Shown here piece by piece: positions 19,129 to 30,600 of a stretch of DNA of 64,000 nt. Numbering within the stretch: position 1 is the stretch's first letter; each line of letters opens with the position of its first letter. The notes beneath the pieces were generated by a model. That model was given only the letters and a program-made list of their open reading frames with translations. It did no database searches and was not told where the DNA came from. A program made the translations under genes and the position numbers. The stretch covers positions 744,001-808,000 of the forward strand of contig OZ037841.1 of NCBI GenBank assembly GCA_964035575.1. The letters run 5' to 3'. The DNA comes from Rhynchopus sp. YZ270_cl-10. Taxonomy: Eukaryota; Euglenozoa; Diplonemea; Diplonemida; Diplonemidae.

Positions 19129-21135
19129 TGGTGGAGGAAAAAGAAACAAAACGGGGGGGAAGCAGAAATAATTGGATTTCAAAGGTAGATGCAAAAAAGA
19201 TGAATCAGGGGAGGGAAAAGTCATGGGAAAAAGAAAATAGTTCTGAAAAATGTACTGACACAGAGGAGCCAGCCATCTTTCTTTCTGAGGGAAAATATGG
19301 GAATTTGCAAAAAAAAAAAAAAAAAAAAGGTCTGCGGTGTGGTTGCAACGCGAGCTGGTAGCGACCCTATTTACCAAGGAAGCTGTGCCCTGTCAGTCTG
19401 CACACTACTGGCCTTTGTTCAGTACGTAGAGTGCTCGGCAGAACCTTGCACTCATTCGCACTATAACTGCAGAGTAGATAAATTCATCCAAGCACATTGA
19501 AGCGAACGCTCCCATGGGTGGGAGCAGGGCAACAGGGCAAGGATGAGGATGCGGATGAGGGGGGTGAAGAGGGGATGGAAACAAACTGTTGGTATATTTC
19601 GCTTCTACGCTCAAAAGCCCAGAAGGCAGCCGGGTTGCGTTATCAAAAGGGTATCTGTGAAGCTGTCTTGGTGTCAGTTTTTTTTTGGTATTTTCTACAC
19701 AAAAAAACTGCAACAACACCCCAGCAGAGTCACTCTCTTACGCACCAGCGCCATGCGGGTCTCTTTGCGTTGAGCAAGCAATGATAGACTCAACGGAATT
19801 GAAAGAACCTCAGAGATGAAGAGTGTCTGCGTCTCTGCGACACAAAACACACCCATATCTGAGGGGAAGACCGTCGGGTTTTTCGGATTAAAAGAGCCAA
19901 AAAAGAAAAAGCAAAAAAGAGCACGTACATAATACGTTGTTTGTTCGTGTGTTCAATGTAACAAGACGGGGGGGTGTTTATGGCCCCGCCGAAAGTAGCA
20001 AAATCTTCTTTTAGGTTCCGACATTCTCCTTCCCTGACAACAGTGGCAGTATGGATCAGGGAAGAGGGAAATCTGATATAAATAAAAAACAAGAATAAGA
20101 GAGAGAGAGAGGAGGGGAAAACACTGTAAACAAAATAGGAGGGGATAAGCGCTGGCTCGAACAATCAATGGATATTAAATTTGGATGGGCTCAGTTCGGT
20201 AATGTTCATTCGTTCGCCCCTTTCTGTTGCTATTTCTTTCATTTGTTTTGGATTTATTTACTTTTTTTTTGATATTTTTTTTTGCAAATCTCAAGTGGAA
20301 TACACTTGCTTTGTTTCGTTCATTCTTTCATTTGCAGACATCCATCGAGTTCAAGGTGACTGAGCTCGACAGGTATGCCAAATGAATGTGCAAAAAAAAA
20401 CAACAACAACAACAATTGCAGTGAGGTCCACAGAGCATGATACAAAAAACACACACTAAATAAAACATATAAAAAAAAAAAAAAAAAAACAGTCGGCAAC
20501 GTGGCTCGGGTACACTAATTTTCGACACAGCCTGCATACATGTACCCCTCTGTGAGGTGTGTGCAGTGGGAGTGCACACACCAGACCTGGTACTGGCATT
20601 TCTGGTATGTTATCTGCTTCCAAAGAAGAGAAAATTACGAGAAATCCAAACAACATGAAAACAGAATCTCATTCCGTCAATATGAAGCACGCAAACGGCA
20701 TAGTGCGGAAGCGACAACCATGGCTGTCGTTCCGCGTCCTAGTTGCCTTTTGCACTGCATGTGACGGTGAAATGAACAATATGCAGTTGCACCTTTGTAC
20801 ACCCTGTTTCATAATATGCCAAGAACTAGAGGCATCAAAAATGTATAGCAAAGCCTATGCCTTGACTGTGTTACAACACAGAAAAGTGCTGTCAGTAAAA
20901 CCTAGAAAAAGGTTGAGAGAAAGTTGTCCCATATTCATAACACTCATTGAAAACAATTTGTGATGTCTCAGGGAATTCGATGACAAAGGTAACATAATGG
21001 TTGCAAGAAGAAAACAAAAGAAACTTTGGAAGATGAATGTGGATCACCGTTCCAAACAAGAACACACAAAACAATTTAAGCAGTGAGCAAATCAGTCCTT
21101 GTATCTGACCCAACCCAGATCAAACCTACGAGAGA
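19129..21135. other. Intergenic, no gene recognised
   Basis: About 2 kb with A/T runs, a GA-rich stretch at 20098-20114 and a (CAA)n tract near 20398-20415. Open frames here (for example plus 20559-20963) are short and lack recognisable features. No RNA gene seen. Confidence 0.5.
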
Positions 21136-23712
21136 TCATGGCGCCACAGGGACAACATCATCGGCAGAGGTGCGGTAGGAGACACAGGTTCCGGGGACCT
21201 GTGGGTAGGCGTCGTCAAAGGCAGCGCTGGGGACGCTGTCGTCGCAGAAGGTGTCTGTGCCTGTCGCACTGCAGGGCTCGACGGGCGCGGTCCCGTCGGC
21301 GTTCAGTGCAGCGACGTAGTACCTGTCCATCATCCCCTGGTCCTCGTGCCACAGGAAGTGGCAGTGCACCATGACATTCCCGCCGTGGCCGTCGAGTGCG
21401 TGGCGGAAGCGTGTCACGCCGTTCAGGGCAGGGATGGTGTCGCGCCAGTCGCCCACCTCGCCCCAGTTCGCAAGCGTGTTCGCGTTCCCACTGTAGGAGA
21501 TGAGCTGGAAGTGGTTCACGTGGAAGTGCATCGGGTGCGGGGTGGCGCCACCGCCGTTGATGACAACGTCCTCAATGTCGCAGAGACGCCCCACGTGGCG
21601 GTAGTGGAAGTTCTCGAGGTGGCGCGTGCTGTCGTCAGACTCGGGGAAGCCAAACGCAATCTGCGGGCAGTCAGCAGGCGTCGTTGCACAGTCTGTCCCC
21701 ACACCCAGATGGTTCCCGCCTCCCACAACACCACCCTGGCGTGTGGCCAGCTGCCACTCGGACACAACACCGCTCACCCCCTGCAGGTCCTGCAGGTAGT
21801 TCGGCCGCACAATCTCGTCGGTCGCCAACGTCGGTGCTGTCGTTGTCCCGTCGTCCCCGCCGTCTGCAGTCACGGACCACGTCACCAGGTTCTGCAGGAA
21901 GCCCACGTCAAGTGCAGACGCACGCTGCGTCGGGTTGCTCTGCAGGTAGTACTCCCCCGCCTCCGAGCACATCACAGCCACACCGGCACGGCTCCCGGGC
22001 ACCAGCAGCACGTGGGTCACTGTGCGCGCCCCGCTGTGCAGGAACACCCCATCGAGTGAGATGAGCATCATCGTACACGCGTTCTCCCCAGTCGCCCCGT
22101 TCAGAGACACTGTGGTCCGCAGCTCAATCTCCAAGTACACGTCCCCCACCGCGTTCAGAAGCTCAATCCGGTTCCATACACCGGTCCGCACCTCGCGCAC
22201 AGGCTGGCGCTGTCCGTTCACAAGCAGCGTCTGCTGTGTCTGCGTCCCGTCCGAGTTCTCCACCAGCTCAGCCCCAAGCGGGATGTTGTCCCCAGTCGCC
22301 ACCCGCAGTGTCGAGTAGCTGCGCAGGCTGAACCCCGCCCCGGTTGGGTTGCACGAGCACAGCGCGTGGTGTGTGATCGCCATGCGCGACACAGGCATCC
22401 CTGCCCACTGCGTGCGTGCAGACTCCGTCGCAAACGTCTCCACCTCCGTCGGCGGCGACTCCTCAAAGTCCGGCACGTCCACCACAATCATCCCCACCAT
22501 GCCTCCCTGCACCTGCAGCGAGCTCGACCCGTGGTGGTGCGAGTGGTACCAGTGTGTTCCGGGCAGGTGGTTCGCAGGGATCTCGTATGTGTACGTCTTC
22601 GACGTCCCAGGTGCCACACCGATAATCACGTTATCCTCCGAAGGGTCGACGTGCAGACCGTGTGTGTGCATGTTTGTGATGTTCGCATCACGCAGCGAGT
22701 TCAGCTCCCCGTCCGACGTCGTGTCCTCGGGCTCAATGTCCTGCAGGTTGTTCACAAGCGTCACCACCACAGTGTCCCCAGGGAACACACGCAGCGTCGG
22801 TCCGGGCGCAGAGCACACCCCCTCGTAGCAGAAGGCACGCACGTTCTTCTTGAATGCGCCTGCGTCGAGCTGGTGCTGCTCCACAGTCAGTGTCACCTCA
22901 AGACGTCCGTCTGCTGAGGTCAGTGTGGTCTGGTGGGCAAACGTCGGTGCAATCAGGCGTGGCAGAATGTATGTATCCATGCACGGCTCCGTGATCGAGT
23001 TCCCGTTCACAGGGGCCGATGCGCACGTGATGTCTGCCTCTGCCACAGCTGTTCCAGATGGGGACGATGTTGCTGGCGCGTCTGTTTCAGGCGCATCAGT
23101 CTCGGGCGCGTCAGTCTCAGGTGCATCAGTCTCAGGTGCATCAGTCTCGGGCGCGTCAGTCTCGGGCGCGGGTGCGTCAGTCTCAGGTGCGTCAGTCTCA
23201 GGTGCATCAGTCTCGGGCGCGTCAGTCTCGGGCGCGGGTGCGTCAGTCTCAGGTGCGTCAGTCTCAGGTGCATCAGTCTCGGGCGCGTCAGTCTCGGGCG
23301 CGGGTGCGTCAGTCTCAGGTGCATCAGTCTCGGGCGCGTCAGTCTCAGGTGCATCAGTCTCGGGCGCGTCAGTCTCGGGTGCGGGTGCGTCAGTCTCAGG
23401 TGCATCAGTCTCGGGCGCGTCAGTCTCAGGTGCATCAGTCTCGGGCGCATCAGTGTCTGGCACAGCCGGCACAGGTGAAGAGGCAACCACAGGACACCTG
23501 GTTTGATCAGCACGAGGTCTGCAGAACCCTTCTGTACACCTGGCATTCGTCCTGCAGAAACCGCACACCTCCACCCCCTCGAGCACGTACGTGCACTCAT
23601 CGTTGGTCGCGAGTCCTGTGCAAGCATCCAAAGCGTCTTGGCTCTGTCTACACTGTGCCGCTGCCATCAGCGCGTGTGCAAGCACGCATGTTATCACCGC
23701 AACCGTCTTCAT
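21136..23712 (-). CDS. Secreted multicopper oxidase (laccase-like) with ETDAP-repeat linker
   Basis: Intact single-exon frame of 858 residues, start 23712, stop at 21136-21138. A signal peptide (MKTVAVITCVLAHALMAAAQ) leads into a small cysteine-rich region (residues 21-73), then about 24 repeats of ETDAP (residues 86-213), then the oxidase. All four copper motifs are present: HTHG at 349-352, HWYHSHHHG at 387-395, HPMHFHVNH at 726-734 and HCHFLWHEDQGMM at 783-795, the last giving the type 1 His-Cys-His set with Met as likely axial ligand. The family oxidises phenols, metals or ascorbate with reduction of oxygen to water; the substrate cannot be read from sequence. The acidic, proline-rich linker probably acts as an extended spacer outside the cell. 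Confidence 0.93.
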   Translation of the reverse strand: MKTVAVITCVLAHALMAAAQCRQSQDALDACTGLATNDECTYVLEGVEVCGFCRTNARCTEGFCRPRADQTRCPVVASSPVPAVPDTDAPETDAPETDAPETDAPETDAPAPETDAPETDAPETDAPETDAPETDAPAPETDAPETDAPETDAPETDAPAPETDAPETDAPETDAPETDAPAPETDAPETDAPETDAPETDAPETDAPETDAPATSSPSGTAVAEADITCASAPVNGNSITEPCMDTYILPRLIAPTFAHQTTLTSADGRLEVTLTVEQHQLDAGAFKKNVRAFCYEGVCSAPGPTLRVFPGDTVVVTLVNNLQDIEPEDTTSDGELNSLRDANITNMHTHGLHVDPSEDNVIIGVAPGTSKTYTYEIPANHLPGTHWYHSHHHGSSSLQVQGGMVGMIVVDVPDFEESPPTEVETFATESARTQWAGMPVSRMAITHHALCSCNPTGAGFSLRSYSTLRVATGDNIPLGAELVENSDGTQTQQTLLVNGQRQPVREVRTGVWNRIELLNAVGDVYLEIELRTTVSLNGATGENACTMMLISLDGVFLHSGARTVTHVLLVPGSRAGVAVMCSEAGEYYLQSNPTQRASALDVGFLQNLVTWSVTADGGDDGTTTAPTLATDEIVRPNYLQDLQGVSGVVSEWQLATRQGGVVGGGNHLGVGTDCATTPADCPQIAFGFPESDDSTRHLENFHYRHVGRLCDIEDVVINGGGATPHPMHFHVNHFQLISYSGNANTLANWGEVGDWRDTIPALNGVTRFRHALDGHGGNVMVHCHFLWHEDQGMMDRYYVAALNADGTAPVEPCSATGTDTFCDDSVPSAAFDDAYPQVPGTCVSYRTSADDVVPVAP
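23074..23457 (-). repeat. Coding minisatellite, 15-bp unit (ETDAP)
   Basis: About 24 copies of a 15-bp unit encode (D/E)TDAP, broken into blocks of 5, 5, 4, 4 and 6 by extra Ala-Pro pairs. Units alternate between two spellings (TCAGGTGCATCAGTC-type and TCGGGCGCGTCAGTC-type on the plus strand), so expansion involved multi-unit blocks. Confidence 0.95.
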
Positions 23713-25507
23713 GGTTGGTTGTTTGTTTCCAAAGTAATCAAATAAATGTGTGAGGTATTCCCTGTGTGGAAGATGTTGGCTGTGTCCTCAACGTGAGTTG
23801 TGTGTTCAGGATGCGGGTACCTCTAACCACGCTGTAACACACGCAGTGTGGGGGTCTCAGTCCCGTGACTGCGTTGGCGCAAATCAGGTTCGTTGTGGAG
23901 ACAGGACTTGCCTTGATACTAATAAGTGCATTCGAAAAAGAGATTGTTATTTGAGAACTTTTTTTTGAGAGAAATTGCACTTCATTGTCTGGTTTTGTTT
24001 GTTTTGTTTGTTTTGCTATCTTTTTTTTCTTCTTTTTCCCTTTTTTTGTTTTTTCTTCTTTTTTTTGAAAATTTGACAACGTGTAGACACCACCTGTGTG
24101 AACTTCACGCATTTTTTTTTTTTTTTTAAGTATCTGTCAAATCCTGTGAAAAGGTATGCACCACGCAGCCTTTGAAACACATGATTCTTCAGTCATAGTA
24201 TTCACGGTCCACCCCATATGCTTTTGGGGCTTCTAAAGATACCGATTAATTTTTGTTTTTACTGTTGTATTTTTTTTCTTGCTTTTTTTTTGCTTTTTAT
24301 AGATCATCAGTGGGGTGGGTGGGATGGGGTGAAGTGGGCAAATACCATTGCAGGGATACATCCGTGAGAGAACGCTGCTGTTCAGTAAACAAAACGATGA
24401 AACGCTTCAGTAGTTTTATAATAAATAAAATACTTCTTTTTTTTGGATGTACCTACCCTCCGCTGTGTAGTTGTCAAAACCCCCCCACGCCCCCACCCCC
24501 GCCCTTATTGGGAGCATCACCCAAAAACTTAGGCAATATCGTTCCTGGAGCGTAACTCTTATACCAACAAACTAAGAAGCAAAAGTCTCTTCCGCTCAGA
24601 CACCCTTCCCTTCTTTTCAACAATGTACGGGCAGCCAGCAATACAAATACAATACTAATGAAAGCACTGAGGGCCCCCAATTCACCTTTTTTGTTTCCTG
24701 TTTCAAATGAAACAATGAACCAAACGTATTAGGCAGTCACTTTATTGGGTAACAATCCGCAAAGGGAGGTCACTCATACCTGATACTAAACACAACACGC
24801 ACAAATCCCATTTACTTACTCCCCCCCTCCCTTCGGCGTCAGAACAACCAAACGCTCAAATGTGAGGAGGGAGACGGGGGTGGGGTAGACGCTCCATCTG
24901 TCACAGTCACACGAGGGAAACAAATATTTCATGGAAGGAAACAAAAAAAAAAAAAAAGCGAACTTCATAACACAGAGGCGTGCAAAGAGAAAATAATGTA
25001 GACACGTCTCAACACAAAAGAATAGGAAAAAAAACTTCAAAATATGTGTGAAGCATCGAACATCCCTACAAACGGGAGACAAATAAGTGTTCATATTTTC
25101 ATGAAATATAAAAAAAAATCACAGGAGAGAGAAAAGGGTCACATGTTCACCGCAGAATCCACATCTGCAGTAAAGTAATATCAACGAGGCCAATTTGTAC
25201 CATATAAAAAAAAAAAATCCGGAACAACAACAGTGCTGCTTTGCAGAAAATATAAACGGGGAAGTGGGGGGGTGTTTCGAGTGAGATGAAATAGTATTTT
25301 TGGGTAAAAGCGGCATATTTTGTGGGTAGAGGGGGTAAAGTACACATTGAACTCACACATTTGAAAAGAAAACCCTGTACGCACTCGAAGACATGGAAAA
25401 GGGGAGGCAGGATGGGCTGGGTATTCGTTGCTAAGATTTTTTTTTTTCTTTTTTTTTTTTTTTTTGGAGAATTGCTCAGCCCCGCCGCCAGGATTTTGGG
25501 TTTTGAA
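23713..25507. other. Intergenic, no gene recognised
   Basis: Upstream of the multicopper oxidase. Contains T-rich runs around 23960-24125, a copy of dispersed motif C and a C-rich run at 24479-24505. The minus frame at 25147-25767 is open but low-complexity and not supported. Confidence 0.5.
24073..24120 (+). repeat. Dispersed motif C, copy 2
   Basis: ACGTGTAGACACC and GTGTGAACTTCACGCATTTT as at 12531-12584, with a shorter gap between the two words and a long T run after. Confidence 0.6.
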
Positions 25508-26035
25508 AAAGTTCTGTTGATGGTCCAAAAAAATTTTTTCGCGCTTCGCGCGAAAACCTCTGCAAAGCTCCTTCTCGTGGCCTCCGGCGGAGAGACGCAT
25601 GTTCCCCAAGCCCGGTCAGAGTTCCTCCGAATCAGCGACATTTGCTCTTTCCTCTCACCAGGCTGTGCATTGTACTCTTCGGTGGCCGTGCACAAGCCGT
25701 AGGGTGTCAGCCTTCTACGGCGGTCATGACACCCAAAGGTTCCTGGCGAAGCCACGGTACGCAACATTTAAAAAAAAAATGTTCCCATAAAATGGAATTG
25801 CGTTGGTGGTGGGAGCTGCTTGCGCCGCAGGCGCACGGTACGCAACTTTTTTTTTTTTCTTCCAACACCCGATTTTGACTTTTTTGGGACGTTTGAGCAC
25901 TCACCTCTCCGTATCTTCTTCTCCTGAGATTTTTTGACAAGTAGAACGGGTCTGAACCACTCAACAGAACTTTTTTTTTTTTTTTTTTTTTTTTTTTCGT
26001 TTTCAAAAAGTTCTGTTGACCATCAACAGAACTTT
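25508..26035. mobile_element. Inverted-repeat structure, probable foldback/MITE remnant
   Basis: AAAGTTCTGTTGATGGTC at 25508-25525 has an exact complement at 26018-26035. The right end is itself a small palindrome (arms 26006-26018 and 26023-26035). Inside are a GC hairpin (TCGCGC-TTC-GCGCGA near 25539-25553), two copies of CGGTACGCAAC (about 25755 and 25837) and a run of 27 Ts (25971-25997). No target duplication is evident, so the ends are uncertain. Confidence 0.5.
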
Positions 26036-27652
26036 GCTAGGTGGCGGCCCCCCTGAATTGAATTGCTGGAATAGTTTTGCCATCGTTTTTTATTTATTTT
26101 TGTTCGCTTTTTTTGTCTTTTTTTTTTTTTTTTTTTGTTTGCTTTTTTTTGTCGTCTCGACAATCACCTGTCCGAGGACGGGTTCTGTACAACAAAGTCA
26201 CCGAAGGATAATGAATTTCAAAAGGTATAGATGCAGTTCATCCTCAGCCCATTTTTTTTTTTTGGGCAATGCCTGGGGTAATCGCTAAATCAGTCCCTTC
26301 CACCCGGGTTTTGAAAAGTCCAGGGAAAAAACAAAATGTACAAAATAAGAATTGTGTTGAAGACCCCGTGAGAGCGTTTTAGATACCCCGGAGAAATGTG
26401 TTCACTGTTCTGGATCTTAGAACCCGGTCAAATGAAGAGGTCTTTGGTAAAATAAAAAAATAATAAAAATCGTGCCCAAATGCACATGGCAAAGGTTTTA
26501 GGGGTAGTAATTTGTTTTTTTTTCTAAATTTACTACCCGATTTCGAAATTTGGCTCGACCCCCCCGATTTAGCGATAGTCCTGGCAATGCCACCTCCTCC
26601 TTTCCTTTTTAAGAAAAGGATACGTTTCTCAAAACAAAACAAAAAAAAAAACAAAAAAATGAAAGATGGATGAGCCACTCAAGGGCGCCATACATCTACA
26701 AACACGTTCTGGGCACTATAGTAATCAATGTACCACCATCCCACCCACCCTCCCAGTCATCATTATAACCACTCACTCTGCAGAACATTGTCAAATGGCA
26801 GCATGCAGAAGGAAACACTTTATACGCACAAAGATTATGTTTCGTGTCCATCGCCATATCATCGCCATTCCGTCTCAGATTCCCAAGACATGCACAAGCA
26901 CCACGGCGAGAAGCTGTGTGGGGGTGGTGAGATATGAGAAGGGCGTCCTCCAGACATTGCCTTGCCAGTTTCCTCTATACGATAGTAGTAGAAAAATGGA
27001 TGTGTTCACCAGAATGAGCAGATGTGAAGCACTGCGTCCCTGGATGCACTCTCACAGAATAAAGAGAGGAGGAAACAAATTTTATTGTTCACTTTGTCAA
27101 AATCTCTTTGTTTTTCTCTTTGTCTATTTTTCCTGCATTTTTTATTCTCTTCTTTGTACTTTCTTTTGTTTTGGTTGTTGTTAGATAAGCTCAATCGCCT
27201 ATCGAGTTCTGTGAATAGCACGGAACTCCTTTTCATGTGTATCCATGGAAAACAGTATCATATGTGATACCGGGGGAAAAAATTTTGAAAAAAGGTGTCG
27301 TTTGAGAAAAACAAACAAACGGACGCGCTGTGTGAAAAACGAGTGTTTCTCTGCGCGTGATATTTTGTGGGGAAGAATAAAACATTATGAAAAAAGCTCG
27401 TTGCGTTCCCACTATCGTTTCCGCTGCGCTCTCACTAGCGTTCCCACTCCATTCGGTTTTCTCTTACTTAGAAAAAAAATGAACATAAGCCTCGCTGTGC
27501 TTAGTCAGTGTGGGGGAAAAAAACAGAGAAATGTCGTGTAATGACACCTCAGGCTTCCATCAGACGCCATGGTGATGTTGCGTTTTAGACCCTTATGGGA
27601 GTACTTTTTGAAGGTGATTGCATCGGTTGCTCGATGATAACATGCAAGAGTG
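26036..27652. other. Intergenic, no gene recognised
   Basis: T-rich runs near 26095-26150, mixed sequence after. A plus frame at 26666-27184 is open for 172 codons without recognisable features. Motif A recurs at 27476-27522. Confidence 0.5.
27476..27522 (+). repeat. Dispersed motif A, copy 4
   Basis: Reads ATGAACATAAGCCTCGCTGT then GCTTAGTCAGTGTGGGGG and an A run. The closest match to the family core, but the CACCTT word before the A run is replaced. Confidence 0.55.
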
Positions 27653-30600
27653 TCATACCAGAACCCCAGCCATCGCAGCATACGCATAGGCCATGCGCTC
27701 ATTGTCCTGGAGGACAAAGCTGACCTTCTCAAGCATCGCAGCCTTCATCTCGCTGAGTGGCGTCACCTCAACCTCTTCCTCTTCCTCCTCCTCCTCGTGC
27801 ACGTCGTCACCCTCAGCCGCCTTCTTCTTCTTCTGCGGCTTGCCCTTGCTGCCCCCCTTCTTGCCCTTCTTCTGCCCCTTCGCCTTCTTACGCAGTTCCT
27901 CACGCTCGTGCGGCAGCGTCTCAAGCCCGCTGGCTTTCGACACAGCTGGGGCCACCTCAACAGACTTCTCCTTCTCCTCGGTGTCCGGCTGGCTGACCTT
28001 CTTCTTTGAGGGTTTGGGCTTCTTAGCCTCCGTCGGTGTTGGCTCTGGTGCAGGGGTCGTAGGGGTGGGGGTGGGGGTGGGTGTTGGGATCTCCTCCACA
28101 TAGGGTGCAGCTGTGTCCACAGCGTCTTCCTGATCTTCCTTGTCTGCTTTGTCTGCTTTGGGTGCAGGGGCAGCCTTCTTAGGTTTCTTTGCTTTGGGCT
28201 TAGGTTTGGGTTTGTCTTCGTCAGAGTCGGAGACGTCGGCGAAGGCGGCGAAGACGGTAGGCTTGCATTTGTCGACAAGCGAAGTCATCGTGTTGTTTTG
28301 CTTCAGGCTTTCCTGCTGGCGCTTAATACGGTCCTGCTGGCGCTTGATGCGCTCCTCTTCCTTGCGCAGGAGCTCCTCCTTCTGCTTCCTCTTCAGCTCT
28401 GCCGCAGCCTCGCGGCGTTCCTGCTCCCTGACTTCCTCGATAAGGTCCTCGACAGCACGGCGGATGGGGCGCAGTTCCTCGGCCAGCGCAACGCGCTCCT
28501 CCTTCTCAAGAAGGACAAGCTTGAGGCGGTACAGCTCCTCAGTACGCACCCCGCCCTGCACCTCCTGGTCTGCGCGCAGGATCGCAAGCTTGTGTTCGCG
28601 CTCCTTGTTTGCAACGCGTTCATCCTCGACAGCAACAAGCGCGTCTGCCTGCATCTGCTCCGCAAAGGCATCGTAGTGCTGGAGGAACTCTGCTGCAACA
28701 ACCTCACGTGCCTTCAGCTCGTCCTGTCCAAACAGCATGCGTGCACGGTCCTGGCGTTTGTGGAAGTTCTCAACACGTTTGGACTCAGCCTTATTTTTCT
28801 TGGCATATTCGCGTTGTTCGGCCTCAAGTTTTTCCTGTATTAGTGGTGTGATAAATATTTGATAGAGACAAAGAGAAAGGCTGGAATACAATAAAAATAA
28901 AACCAAAGTTTCCGAATTGGCAAGTAGGATGTGGGGAGACGTAGAACCGGGAGCTGGCTTGTGTGCTGCGAGTATACCTTAAGTCTGAGCTTGTTGAAGT
29001 CGACAGGCGCATGCTCCTTTGCACCGGTGCCCTTTTTGTCCTTCTTCTGTGTCGGTGCTGGCGGGGCTGCAGCAGCGGGTGCCGCAGTTGCTTGAGACGC
29101 TGGTTTCTCCTCTGGCTGGGGCGCTACTGCAGAGAAGATGATGGGGTCTGCGTTGGTGTGGGTGCTGAGGGGGGCCTCCTTCCTCTTGCGTGGCTTCTTC
29201 TCTACGGGGGCGACGTCCTGCACCTCGACCTCGGGCTCTGCACCTGGGAGAGAGAACTTGACGTGGCTGTCTTTCTTCGCCTTGTTGTCAACCTCATCAC
29301 GGCCTCGTTCCATGTCCTCTGCCACACGCAGTTTTGCGGTTTCGACCTGTTGCTGCGCACGTTTTGCGGACTGTGCAACAAGAGAGCTGACAACATCATT
29401 CGCAGCGCGCCGCTTGCGTTGCTTCTCCTCCTTTTGTTCTTCATCTTCTCGTTCCTTTTTAAGCTGCGAGAGTCTACGTGCTGTGTAGATGTCGCAGCAT
29501 TTGTCTCGTTGCTCGTTCGCCTCACGGTACTGACGATCGCAGGCAGCAATAATCTCCTCACGAAGCGAGTCTGCCTTCTGCTCTCTGGCAAAGATGTTTT
29601 CGAACGAACATTTGAGTTCATTGTGGCGCTTCCGATACGCCTCAACCTCCTCAGCACCGGATACGATGTCGGTGTCGTCGGCCCAGCGTCCACTTGCGGT
29701 GATGTCTTCGTCCTCCTCCTCCAGCTGCTTTCGTTGGTTTGTGAACCTGTCGAGCTCTGCAGCGATCTTCGAGAGCGTCTTCATGTTGATATCAAGCTCC
29801 GTCATGTAGCGGAGGAAATTACGTGCTGCGGCCTCCTCCTCTTCATACTCTCGTTGTTTGTCTGTCATCGTGCGCTTTGGCTGCTGTGTTGGTGGCGGTT
29901 GTGCTGCGTCGCTTTCGGGAGCGCTGTTTGCCTTTGCAACCTCTGCGTGGCTGAGTGTGCCGAAAGCAGTCCGGCCACCCCACGCATCCCGCCCTGTTGG
30001 GGTCTGTGTGCTGGGTGCAGGCCGCTCTCTTTCAGGGGCAGTGGTGTGTGCGGCGGGGGATGGAGACGCAGACGACGGGGCAGCACCACCGGTGGACGCA
30101 CCGTTGATGTTTGTCCTGCTGGCGGGGGAGGGCTGGGATGTGCTGTTGTCGAAGAGAGATGCGTTGTCTGCAGGTGGCTGGACGTCTGACGGCTGTGCCG
30201 CATGCGCCGTTCGTGGCTCAGGTTCGTCAAAAGGTGTTGCTGCATCCTCATGAGAACGGAAGGCAAACTTAACAAGCGGCATGCAGTTCTCTTCCAGAAT
30301 CGCGTTGATCTGGCTGAGAATCGACTCCGTTGACGGCTCCACAGTTTCACCCTCGATTGGGTCCGATGCAATGTACCCCCCGTCGACCCAGATCTCCACA
30401 CGTGCACGGTTAGCCCCACGGTGGATCGACACCCCAGTAATAGTGTGGATGTCGGGGAGGTTCCCAGACGACACCCGCCCACACACAGTCGCGTAACACA
30501 CACGCCCCCAAACGTCGTTGGCCTCTGCAATGGGCAGCTCTGCCTCGAAGACACCACCCATCACGTTGTGCTGGTGTGTCCCCACAGGCGCAGTTTCGTG

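Noticed and set aside
20180-20240. GGGCTCAGTTCGGTAATG resembling a tRNA A box
   Set aside because: No B box at a suitable distance and no cloverleaf can be drawn.
26666-27184. Plus-strand frame of 172 codons
   Set aside because: No recognisable domain; the C-terminal hydrophobic part comes from a T-rich run.
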